Assembly: GCA_937873455.1 (NCBI GenBank)
Contig: CALMYG010000004.1
Coordinates: 38,418-102,417 of the forward strand
Direction of reading: 5' to 3'
Length of the DNA stretch: 64,000 bases
From: an uncultured Verrucomicrobiota bacterium
GTDB lineage: Bacteria > Verrucomicrobiota > Kiritimatiellia > CAIVKH01
In this document: piece after piece, positions 7,959 through 15,620 of the stretch
How the letters are laid out: each line of letters opens with the position of its first letter
How positions within the stretch are numbered: the stretch's first letter is position 1
Made by a program: the position numbers and the translations under genes
The notes under the pieces: generated by a model
Database searches by the model: none
What the model was told of the DNA's origin: nothing
Seen by the model: the letters and a program-made list of their open reading frames with translations, nothing else

Positions 7959-9327
7959 CAGACTTCATCACCCGGCGCGCCGCATCGAGAACCGCCTCAT
8001 ACCGTACCGACGCGATGCAGCCCGGATGTTGCCGGCAGGAGGCGTTGACATGCCAGTACAGGCAACCGGCGCACGGCTCCGCGGCTTTGATGGCCGCATG
8101 TCTTCCGCCCAACGGCGCCCATTTTTCCGGAAAGGTCGGCCCCCACAAGGATACCGTCGGAACCTCAAGCGCGGCGGCCAGATGCATCGGCGCACTGTCG
8201 TTTCCGATCACGCAGGCGCTTTGTTGAATTAATGCCGCGGAGCCGGCCAAGGTAAACAGACCGGCCAGATTATGCGCCGGTTGGACCATCTGGGCTCGAA
8301 CCGTTTCACACAACCCATGTTCCCCGGGCGATCCGGCCAAACCTACCGTCACCGTATGATCTCGAACCAACGCATCCGCCAATCGGGCAAATAACGCCGG
8401 CGGCCAGTTTTTACCCGGCCAGCCACTTCCCGGAAATATAAGGACCAGCCGGCTTCCTTCCACATGCCGGTCGAGCCATGCCTTCGCCTTCTCCCCGGCC
8501 GCGTTGTCCAATGGGTACGCCAACCGAACTGCAGGTCGCTCCAGACCCATCAACGGCAGGAAGTCCGCTACCGCGTCCATTTCATAGTGCCGGCTGTCGA
8601 ATGCTTTGGTGATGTACTCCCGGGGACGCGGCAGTTCAGCCAACGGCCACGGCTCACCGATATAAACCGGGGCTTGCAACCCCACAACCAGCGGAAGCTC
8701 GCAAAAGTGCGGCGCACTGGGACTAAATACCACATCCAATCCCGGGCCACGGAGGTCTCGAATAAACGACTTTTCCTTCGCCACCGACCGGACCCCGCAG
8801 CGATCACCGCGATGGTACTGCACCACATCCGGGCAGTAAGCATGGACCTTATCGAATAACCCGAATGATTCGGCCAGAGCCTTGCTCCATGGTCCGGTCA
8901 CCAACTCCAGCGTCCAATCAGGGCGTTGGCGTTTAATCTCCCGCACCGTCGGCATCAGGTGCAGAATATCGCCCAGGTGGCCCATGCGGAGGATGATTAC
9001 GCGGGCTACTGATACATGCGATGTAGGACTTGAGACTTGAGACGTGAGACTTGAGACTTTCGCTTCGGCGAGTTCTTCTTGGGTCTCAGGTCTCAGGTCT
9101 CGCGTCTCAGGTCTATCCTCCCCCACCGCCCAATCCAGCAGAAAGGCATACCGGCGGATGCAGGTATAGGACTCGAGACGGGTTTGCCACCACCAGGCAC
9201 GGCGGAGCGGTGTCAGCCCCTGCGTTCGACGCCAGCGATGGTAGCCGGTGTGATGAGCGGCCAATCCACATGGTCGATTCACCAGATAATCGAGGGCTTC
9301 GAGACCGTTGCGAATGTTTGAAATCAC
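7945..9327 (-). CDS. GT9-family (heptosyltransferase-like) glycosyltransferase with a repeat-encoded insert
   Basis: 460 residues. Residues about 110-455 are a GT9/ADP-heptose:LPS heptosyltransferase domain: VIILRMGHLGDILHLMPTVR at its start, LVLIFPGSGWPGKNWPP in the middle and ACVIGNDSAPMHLAAALEVP near the end. GT9 enzymes add heptose or related sugars to lipid A core or glycans in the cytoplasm. A short N-terminal region (1-68) of unknown fold precedes it. Between them, residues about 70-106 are encoded by the dispersed GAGACTTGAGAC repeat (peptide words SLTSQVSSPTSHVS), an in-frame linker. The last codons come from another repeat. Confidence 0.88.
   Translation of the reverse strand: MISNIRNGLEALDYLVNRPCGLAAHHTGYHRWRRTQGLTPLRRAWWWQTRLESYTCIRRYAFLLDWAVGEDRPETRDLRPETQEELAEAKVSSLTSQVSSPTSHVSVARVIILRMGHLGDILHLMPTVREIKRQRPDWTLELVTGPWSKALAESFGLFDKVHAYCPDVVQYHRGDRCGVRSVAKEKSFIRDLRGPGLDVVFSPSAPHFCELPLVVGLQAPVYIGEPWPLAELPRPREYITKAFDSRHYEMDAVADFLPLMGLERPAVRLAYPLDNAAGEKAKAWLDRHVEGSRLVLIFPGSGWPGKNWPPALFARLADALVRDHTVTVGLAGSPGEHGLCETVRAQMVQPAHNLAGLFTLAGSAALIQQSACVIGNDSAPMHLAAALEVPTVSLWGPTFPEKWAPLGGRHAAIKAAEPCAGCLYWHVNASCRQHPGCIASVRYEAVLDAARRVMKSGTLC
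9006..9118. repeat. GAGACTTGAGACGTGAGAC repeat lying in frame inside the GT9 gene
   Basis: Tandem-like copies of ACTTGAGACTTGAGACGTGAG and CTCAGGTCTCAGGTCTCGCG occupy this coding stretch. Intergenic relatives are at 19386-19470, 19882-19928 and 21240-21300. Because the reading frame stays open, the unit is translated as a Ser/Thr/Gln-rich linker between the N-terminal region and the GT9 domain. Confidence 0.8.
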
Positions 9328-9501
9328 AAAATTCCGGAGATTTTCGCCGCCTCGCAGAGGCGGCCTACACCAAAGGGCGCGTTAGCGACCTCCCCGCCCG
9401 ACGATTTTCGCCACCTCGCAGAGGTGGCCTACACCTGTCCGTAAATGGTGTAGGCCGGGACTGCGTCCCGGCGTTGAAACGTAATAAGACCATGGTTGTG
9501 A
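9328..9501. repeat. Intergenic GTAGGCCGGGAC / CGCCTCGCAGAGGCGG repeats
   Basis: Two related GATTTTCGCC(G/A)CCTCGCAGAGG units (9337 and 9399) and a GGTGTAGGCCGGGACTGCGT unit (about 9448-9475) fill the gap between the GT9 gene and the GT32-like gene. No gene is seen. Confidence 0.7.
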
Positions 9502-10818
9502 TCATGTTAACGCCCATATGGCGGCCACACGATCAGGCCGGCCATCCGTATTCGGCCACGCTGTGGTCCACACCGGCTCACCCAGACTCCAGGGCGATAG
9601 TGACCAATTGACCGGACGGTAATCCCCCAAGGCGGTATCCCAGTTGTTGTTCAATTCCGGATGATGGCTGAGCATCACATACCGCACACCACGTTCTCGG
9701 ATACCGGCAAAAACCTGCTTCACATCGGCATCCGGCAGGCGTTCCAGATAATCCAGGCATACCACGAGATCGACCCTGGGCCATCGCATGACCATCGGAT
9801 TAAAATGTTCCGCTCCGACTGGCGGTTGCCGGGTTAAACTCAACCGCCTTACCCGGGAAAATGTTCCCAACGGGATGATGGACTCCCATGCCGGCCAGTA
9901 CGGGAAAACCGCCACGGATGTACAGGTCGAATCAACCGGCCATGAGGACCAAGCGGGAGGCACTACGGAAACATCAACTAAACCAGCGTTCTCGTGAACA
10001 TGCCGCCGGATCCGATAATAACCCGGCATCCGCTTGATCGTTCTTTTCAGCCAAGACCTTTTTTCTCCCCTTCCTTCAACCTTTAACCTTAAACCTTTAA
10101 CCGAATTCTCCGTCCTCCACGTGCCTTTATACTGCAGCTTGACCATCCGCCGGGTTTCCGCGCGATCCATAAGCTCGACTTCCGGATCGGTTTTTCCGGT
10201 TTTATCGTACACGGTGCTGACTGCGGCATTGGCGCAAATGTATAGGATGTCGTAATCCCTCCGGGGGGTTAGCCGGGAAGAACGGTCCACGATCGTATCC
10301 AACACCGATTGGATAAAACGGCGACCAGGTTCGGCGGCGAAGACCTGATTACAAAGACGAACCGGCTCTTCCGGCTCACCGCCCCGGATCGGTTCAGCCG
10401 CCATGGATTGGCAGAACGCGGTGTCGTTGACATTTTCCGTAAACAAACGAACTTTTTTTCCCGGTCTGGGTAACAGTCGGTCCATGGCGACGAGCGGATT
10501 CATGTCATACTGCCAATAGATGCCACCGAAGTGATGGATCAACCACCAGCGAAAAACGTCCACCATCATGGTTGGCCGGGCCAGCGATATCATCAAGCGC
10601 CAGAGCTCAGGGGCATTTTCCTGCACTACGTCCCGCGCCTGATCAAGCGTCCAGAGGCGCACATCAAAACCGGGGGCATACCGGACCATCCGCTCGAAGG
10701 GTTGATGATCAAACGCATGGCAATCCGCCAGTAGTTTCTGGTTCTTGTCCCATGGGAAATAAACCATGTGAATGATGCGGGGTATCACAGAAAACAAACC
10801 GGGGACCGTGTGATTCAT
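9502..10818 (-). CDS. GT32-like (DXD sugar-transferase) protein with C-terminal extension
   Basis: 438 residues. The N-terminal 230 residues match the 'glycosyltransferase sugar-binding region containing DXD' family: VIPRIIHMVYFPWD at the start, LARPTMMVDVFRWWLIHHFGG (about 84-104) and the DXD-equivalent YWQYDMNPL. The canonical DxD reads Y-D-x-N here, so donor binding may differ. The C-terminal 180 residues are not recognised; a VDLVVCLDYLERLPD stretch resembles a decayed methyltransferase domain. A dispersed repeat (10068-10112) is translated in frame at the junction of the two halves. Likely role: repeat-unit glycosylation. Confidence 0.75.
   Translation of the reverse strand: MNHTVPGLFSVIPRIIHMVYFPWDKNQKLLADCHAFDHQPFERMVRYAPGFDVRLWTLDQARDVVQENAPELWRLMISLARPTMMVDVFRWWLIHHFGGIYWQYDMNPLVAMDRLLPRPGKKVRLFTENVNDTAFCQSMAAEPIRGGEPEEPVRLCNQVFAAEPGRRFIQSVLDTIVDRSSRLTPRRDYDILYICANAAVSTVYDKTGKTDPEVELMDRAETRRMVKLQYKGTWRTENSVKGLRLKVEGRGEKRSWLKRTIKRMPGYYRIRRHVHENAGLVDVSVVPPAWSSWPVDSTCTSVAVFPYWPAWESIIPLGTFSRVRRLSLTRQPPVGAEHFNPMVMRWPRVDLVVCLDYLERLPDADVKQVFAGIRERGVRYVMLSHHPELNNNWDTALGDYRPVNWSLSPWSLGEPVWTTAWPNTDGRPDRVAAIWALT
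10068..10112. repeat. CTTCAACCTTTAACC repeat in frame inside the GT32-like gene
   Basis: TTCAACCTTTAACCTTAAAC repeats within the coding region and is translated as V-K-G-L-R-L-K-V-E-G. The same words appear, inverted, in intergenic DNA at 29983-30024 (GGTTCAAGGTTGAAGG). Confidence 0.7.
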
Positions 10819-10841
10819 GCAGCGAGAAAAAATAATACAAA

Positions 10842-10950
10842 TAATTAACCACGGATTTCACGGATAACACAGATAGAAGAATCGAAAAACGAACGCACAG
10901 AAAAATTAACTCCTATCCGTGATATCCGTGCCATCCGTGGTTAAAATTCC
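10842..10950. repeat. Inverted repeat pair, TAACCACGGATT...ATCCGTGGTTA
   Basis: TTAACCACGGATTTCACGG (10842-10862) and CCATCCGTGGTTAAAATT (10932-10949) are near-complementary arms, with further CGTGATATCCGTG words in between. The structure spans the whole gap (10819-10956). Related single arms occur at 265-297 and 29884-29920. Confidence 0.8.
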
Positions 10951-10956
10951 GCACCG

Positions 10957-11766
10957 TTATGCTCCCCGGTAATGCGAGGCGATCCGGGCGAGGTTGGCGG
11001 CTTCCCGCGAAAAATCGGGGTTGCGCCATATCCGGGTGGCGCTTTTCGCCCATCGGGAGTTTTTCCGGGCAATGACGGTGAATGCATCGCAATAGATGCG
11101 TGATTCCCGCCAACGCACCAACTCCTGGGCAACGCAATGCAAACCGGCCGCATCCGCGGCCTCGGCCACGCTCCGAGCGCTGGCCAGGGGGTCGCGCCAA
11201 TAATAGGATTTTTCCAGCAAACCCAAACGGATAAAACCTCCGTATAGTTTGGGCACCCGACGGATTTTCTTAATCAGCTCATCATAGGCCCCGACATTCG
11301 AATGATGGAGAATCGCCACGCCTTCGTCACTCAATACCCGGGGTAGCTGGTGCACGTACGCGCTCATGGTTTCGGGGTCCACATGCACCAGGGAATCAAA
11401 ACTGAAAACCAGATCGGCATAGCCGTCGGGAACCGCTTCCAGCGACTTCCCGTCATTAACGGCAAAAGTCATGTGAGCGTTATCGCGAAACCGGGAGCGG
11501 CAGGTTTCGATGCATTGTTCCGATAAATCGATTCCAATGTACTCGCGGGTCAACTCCTTGAGAAACTGGGTGATACGCCCCTGGCCGCAGGCGATCTCCA
11601 CCATACGTTGAACCGGGACAAACGGAAGAATACGCGGCAAAATGGATCCATACCAATGATTGGCCACCCCGCCCCACGGCTCCGACCACTCGTCGCCTTG
11701 ATCCGCCCAGTGATATTTACCGTCCCATACGGCTTTATTTTCGTCCACCTGCATGATGCACCTCAA
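10957..11766 (-). CDS. Class I SAM-dependent methyltransferase
   Basis: 269 residues. Motif I is RMVEIACGQGRITQFLKE (about 54-71), then YIGIDLSEQCIETCR and VFSFDSLVHVDPET (about 127-140). The N-terminal WDGKYHWADQGDEWSEPW segment is typical of Methyltransf_11 proteins in O-antigen clusters. It overlaps the DegT-family gene upstream by 4 bp (11763-11766), so the two products probably act on the same deoxysugar pathway. Confidence 0.87.
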   Translation of the reverse strand: MRCIMQVDENKAVWDGKYHWADQGDEWSEPWGGVANHWYGSILPRILPFVPVQRMVEIACGQGRITQFLKELTREYIGIDLSEQCIETCRSRFRDNAHMTFAVNDGKSLEAVPDGYADLVFSFDSLVHVDPETMSAYVHQLPRVLSDEGVAILHHSNVGAYDELIKKIRRVPKLYGGFIRLGLLEKSYYWRDPLASARSVAEAADAAGLHCVAQELVRWRESRIYCDAFTVIARKNSRWAKSATRIWRNPDFSREAANLARIASHYRGA

Positions 11767-12947
11767 TTTCCGGGATGGTACGGCTTGGCCACGGCATTAA
11801 AGACCCCGGCGATGTATTTAATTTTCTCTTCGTTCAGATTCGCGTGATTGGGCAGATAAATCCCGTTGTAATGGACCCGATCGGCTACCGGAAGGGGAAG
11901 TTCGCCGTATTTCCTGATCCAGAAGGGCTGTCGGCCCATGCTGCCGCAAATCAGCGGGCGGGACTCGATGCCGGCCGCCTTCAAGGCGCGGAATGTCTCC
12001 ATGCGATTGTCCACAAACGTCCCGTAGGCAAAGCTGGACAACTCGTTAAATGCGCTGGTTTGCCGCCAAAACGACGGATCAATATGCCGGGCGTATAACT
12101 GATAGTTCTCGTAACGAACCCGCACGATTTCCGGCATTTTTTTGACTTGGGAAATCCCCAGAAAGGCATTCAGGTCGGCCGAGCGCAAATTGAATCCCGG
12201 GTAATAAAAGGTGTAGTAATTGCGAAACTCGTCCACATCATAGGCGCTCCGCCACCGGGTTTTGTAATCTTCCTCGATATCGCGACACCATCCGTGGGAT
12301 CGTATGGAAAGAAAGAGGTTGTAGAGATCGCGATCATTGGTGCACACCATGCCGCCCTCAATGGTGGAAATATGATGACCGTAATAAAATGAAAACGAAC
12401 CGGCTAATCCGAGGTTGCCGGTCATCCGGCCGTCCGTGTACCGGCTGCCGAGCGCTTCGCAGGCATCCTCGAGCAACAGGACATCGTATTCCTCGCAGAT
12501 TTTGTATATTTCCTCCATTTTGTTGATGTGGCCGAGAACATGGACAAGGATCATGAGCGCTGGACGATGCTCGCGGCACAACCGGCGCAGATGCTCCACG
12601 TCCAGGCCGAGATCATCCGGATCGGCATCGCACAACAGGGGCTCAAAGCCGAACTGGATCGCCGGGGATAAGGTGGTGATCCAGGAAACCGCCGGAACCA
12701 CGACCTTGTGATTGCGTAGCCGCCCGCTTTCCTGCAAGGCGTAGTACATGATCAAGTTTGCCGAGGAACCGCTGTTGACGAAAACGGCGTATTGGCAACC
12801 GATATAGTCAGCGAATTGTTTTTCAAATTCGACGGTCAGCGGCCCCTTGGTAATCTGAGGCGCCGTCTTGATCCAGTCGCTCAGGGCATTTAACTCCGCC
12901 TGGTCGATGGTAGCTTCAGCAAGATTGATCTTGAATTCGCGGGTCAT
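11763..12947 (-). CDS. DegT/DnrJ/EryC1/StrS-family PLP enzyme, probably dehydratase-type
   Basis: 394 residues from the ATG at 12947, chosen because AAGGAG lies just upstream and an earlier in-frame ATG sits in repeat DNA. The fold-type I PLP features are present: VNSGSSANLIMYYAL, LLLEDACEALGS and SFSFYYGHHISTIEGGMV. In aminotransferases of this family a Lys after SFSF..xK binds PLP; here the position is His (GHH). ColD- and RfbH-type sugar 3-dehydratases carry the same Lys-to-His change. I therefore infer deoxygenation at C3 of an NDP-4-keto-6-deoxyhexose rather than transamination, though the His could also mark an uncharacterised subgroup. Confidence 0.85.
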   Translation of the reverse strand: MTREFKINLAEATIDQAELNALSDWIKTAPQITKGPLTVEFEKQFADYIGCQYAVFVNSGSSANLIMYYALQESGRLRNHKVVVPAVSWITTLSPAIQFGFEPLLCDADPDDLGLDVEHLRRLCREHRPALMILVHVLGHINKMEEIYKICEEYDVLLLEDACEALGSRYTDGRMTGNLGLAGSFSFYYGHHISTIEGGMVCTNDRDLYNLFLSIRSHGWCRDIEEDYKTRWRSAYDVDEFRNYYTFYYPGFNLRSADLNAFLGISQVKKMPEIVRVRYENYQLYARHIDPSFWRQTSAFNELSSFAYGTFVDNRMETFRALKAAGIESRPLICGSMGRQPFWIRKYGELPLPVADRVHYNGIYLPNHANLNEEKIKYIAGVFNAVAKPYHPGN

Positions 12948-13003
12948 GGTCGGTCTCCTTAATAAAATGGTATGATTTTTATGGGCATCAATGGCAGCGG
13001 GTC

Positions 13004-13366
13004 GGTTAAGGGTATGCGCGCAAGAGTAGCGGTTAAGAGTGTTATTCGAGTCTTCATCCTCACACTTAATCGTATACACTTACCCGATACACTTACTCGA
13101 TTACCTAGCTATTCCAACAACCAATAGAGACGGGTCGATTAAGGGTATGCGCTTAAGAGTGCGGTTAAGAGTGTTATTCGAGTCTTCATCCTCACACTTA
13201 ATCGTATACACTTACCCGATACACTTACTCGATTACCTAGAGCTATTCCAACAACCTATAGAGGCGGGTCGATTAAGGGTATGCGCTTAAGGGTTGCGGT
13301 TAAGAGTCTTCATTCTCACACTTAATCGTATACACTTACCCGATACACCTACTCGATTACCATCAA
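13004..13366. repeat. Three long tandem copies of a TACACTTACTCG / GGTTAAGAGTG repeat
   Basis: A unit of about 120 bp (GGGTATGCGC..AAGAGT.GCGGTTAAGAGTG..CTTCATCCTCACACTTAATCG...CGATTACCTAG) occurs three times, at about 13010-13110, 13133-13242 and 13263-13366. Copies are very similar and each has internal inverted words. The last copy supplies the final codons and the TAG stop of the epimerase gene (13349-13351). Confidence 0.85.
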
Positions 13367-14134
13367 CTGATTCAATTTCGAAACATCGGCGACGAGATGG
13401 TTGACTTCCTCGTTCTCGTCAATCTCGAACGTCAACGAACACGGGGCCAAGGATTGGACAAAATCCATGATCCGAATGCCGCGCCCGGATCCGATGTTAA
13501 TCGCGCCGGTAGCCCGCCGCTCGTATACCGCAAGCAGCCGATCCGCAATATCCATAGCCGGTGACAAATCCCTTATGCTACGGGCCCCCATGAGCCGGAA
13601 TGGTTTGGATAAATCCTCGGTCTGCAGGCGGCGCTTGATGGCGGGATAGAGATATCCGGGAGCCTGTCGGTCGCTATAAAAACTGAAAATTCGCGCCCGG
13701 CAAACCGGAATACCCGCTTGGGTGGACAAGGCATCCAGAACCACTTCGCCTTGGTATTTGGTCTGACCATACTGATTAATCGGCCCTACCGGATCTTCCT
13801 CGGCAATCGGTTCGCGTTTACTTGCATACACATGCGAACTGCTTGCGTAGAGCAGATAGGGACGTTGATCCGTAGCCAGTAAAGCTTCGCCCAATCGCAG
13901 GCATCCTCCGACATTGATGGCATAGGCATCAAACGGGTTCTCCCGGACCCACTGAACCGGCACTTTGGCGGCAAAATGGAAAATGGCTTCCCACGTGTGG
14001 TCACCAATCCAGCGATTTAGCGCCTTGCTATCCCGAATATCTCCGTCATAGCCGGAGCATGGAACTCCCTGCCGGGACAATTTTTCCTTGAGCAGCGTAC
14101 CCAGCACGCCGCGATGGCCGGTTATGCCGATCAT
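13349..14134 (-). CDS. NAD(P)-dependent sugar epimerase/dehydratase (short-chain, extended)
   Basis: 261 residues. The nucleotide-binding turn is GITGHRGVLG (about 3-12), then HFAAKVPVQ, SSSHVY, and the catalytic YGQTK (Y-x-x-x-K, about 129-133). It is an extended-SDR protein like GalE, RmlB or 4-ketoreductases, though shorter than usual (about 310-340) because the C-terminal substrate domain is reduced. The final codons (V-I-E-stop) derive from the adjoining repeat, so the gene may have been shortened by it. The start overlaps the stop of the GT4 gene upstream by 4 bp (14131-14134). Likely makes a nucleotide sugar for this cluster. Confidence 0.87.
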   Translation of the reverse strand: MIGITGHRGVLGTLLKEKLSRQGVPCSGYDGDIRDSKALNRWIGDHTWEAIFHFAAKVPVQWVRENPFDAYAINVGGCLRLGEALLATDQRPYLLYASSSHVYASKREPIAEEDPVGPINQYGQTKYQGEVVLDALSTQAGIPVCRARIFSFYSDRQAPGYLYPAIKRRLQTEDLSKPFRLMGARSIRDLSPAMDIADRLLAVYERRATGAINIGSGRGIRIMDFVQSLAPCSLTFEIDENEEVNHLVADVSKLNQLMVIE

Positions 14135-15618
14135 AAAGCCTCCATAGGCAGGCCGGGCAGACCATAACGTCGGCTTATGACGGCCCAGTCGTAATGTTCA
14201 CGGAGCCGATCCCGGGCGACACACGCCGACGCATCCAAGGCCTCGGAATCACCCGCGAGTTGACGCATCGCCTCGCCGAAGGCGACCGGCAATTCGTCCA
14301 TGGGCCAGGGGTGCAAGGCATCGCCCAACATTTCATAACCGCGAAGCCCGAAGGTGGTGGCCAGCACCGGCTTGCCATGGGCCATATATTCGGAGATCTT
14401 CAGACTGCTGCCGATATCGTAGCCGGGGATGGGAGAAAGGGCCACGTCGGCCATGCTGAGTATCGCGGTCTTGGCCATATCGGAAACCCGCCCGCAAGGG
14501 AAGACATTTGGCGGGATGGTCGGGAGGCCGGTATCGCGAGGATTCATGCCAATGAGGGCAAAGCTGGCATCCGGATAGCGCGGAGCAATTTCCGTTCCGA
14601 TAAAGGTGACGGCGTCGCGATTGGGCTGGGTGCCGGCTGATCCCATGAATACCGCAAGGGGATGCGGCCATCCACAGGCGGCCCGGAGCGCCCGGGCCCG
14701 GGAAGGCGGCATAAAGGGGGTTTCATCCACCCAAACCCCGTTGGGAACCAAGGTGATCTTCTGACGTAATGACTCCCCCTGCTCCTTCAACAGATCTTCG
14801 ATATCGACTTGTGAACACATGCCGATACGGTCGGCACGCTCGCAGGTTTCGGATTCCTGCGCGAACTGGACCTTGCGGACTTCCGTTTTGTCGGCTGACG
14901 CGCCGGCATTGCGGAGGGTGAAGTAGCTGTTCACTTCCGGGGCGTCGTACACCAGATACGGCCGGCTCTTGGATTCCCGCCAGAGCCTTACGAGGTGTGG
15001 TTGGTTTAACACGCATACGGCGGCGCCGGCGGCTTGCTGTTCGTAACAGTAACGCAGCACCGGCAACGCATCGAGATGCCGATCCAAGCCAAGGCTGAAG
15101 GCCACCCCGCCGAATGATTTTTGATCGCGCTCCAGGGCTCGCATAAACTCCGGCGTTTGCGGTACGGCATAGATGGAAACCCCCGGGGCCACGGGAATAA
15201 CTTCAAGTGAGCGCCTGGGGCCGACCACGCTGATAATCGAGACATCAAAATTTGCGGAAAATGCCCTGGCTAATCCGAGAATGCGCGTTGCGCCGCCGTT
15301 ACGGGAAAGTACATCAAACGGCGCGACATACACCAGGCGCGGCAGGTCCGTCGGACGCGGTTGGGCCCGGTTATCGGCAAGCAGCGCTTGCCGCAATTGG
15401 CGCAGCAAGGCCTCGTGATATCGATCCAGCGGGGCCAGGGCTACCCGGCGAATCAGCGTTTTTATCCGGCCCATCCAACCGGATTGTTCCGACCAAAGCG
15501 GAAAGCTGGATAGATCGCGTAGCCCCAGATAACGGTCCAGCGGCGTAATCACCCCGCGATCGGCCGAGAGGATTTCTTCGCTGTGACTTACTGCATTTTG
15601 GAAATCAGACACATTCAT
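14131..15618 (-). CDS. GT4-type glycosyltransferase
   Basis: 495 residues, GT-B fold. The N-terminal domain has LPRLVYVAPFDVLSRNGGATR (about residues 91-111), a typical acceptor-side start. The C-terminal domain has AVFMGSAGTQPNRDAVTF, FALIGMNP, and the donor-binding LKISEYMAHGKPVLATTFGLR (about 425-445). The first 90 residues are an extension not needed for catalysis. It shares overall plan with the next gene upstream (15621-17114), suggesting an old duplication. It lies 2 bp downstream of that gene. Confidence 0.9.
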   Translation of the reverse strand: MNVSDFQNAVSHSEEILSADRGVITPLDRYLGLRDLSSFPLWSEQSGWMGRIKTLIRRVALAPLDRYHEALLRQLRQALLADNRAQPRPTDLPRLVYVAPFDVLSRNGGATRILGLARAFSANFDVSIISVVGPRRSLEVIPVAPGVSIYAVPQTPEFMRALERDQKSFGGVAFSLGLDRHLDALPVLRYCYEQQAAGAAVCVLNQPHLVRLWRESKSRPYLVYDAPEVNSYFTLRNAGASADKTEVRKVQFAQESETCERADRIGMCSQVDIEDLLKEQGESLRQKITLVPNGVWVDETPFMPPSRARALRAACGWPHPLAVFMGSAGTQPNRDAVTFIGTEIAPRYPDASFALIGMNPRDTGLPTIPPNVFPCGRVSDMAKTAILSMADVALSPIPGYDIGSSLKISEYMAHGKPVLATTFGLRGYEMLGDALHPWPMDELPVAFGEAMRQLAGDSEALDASACVARDRLREHYDWAVISRRYGLPGLPMEAL

Positions 15619-15620
15619 GT

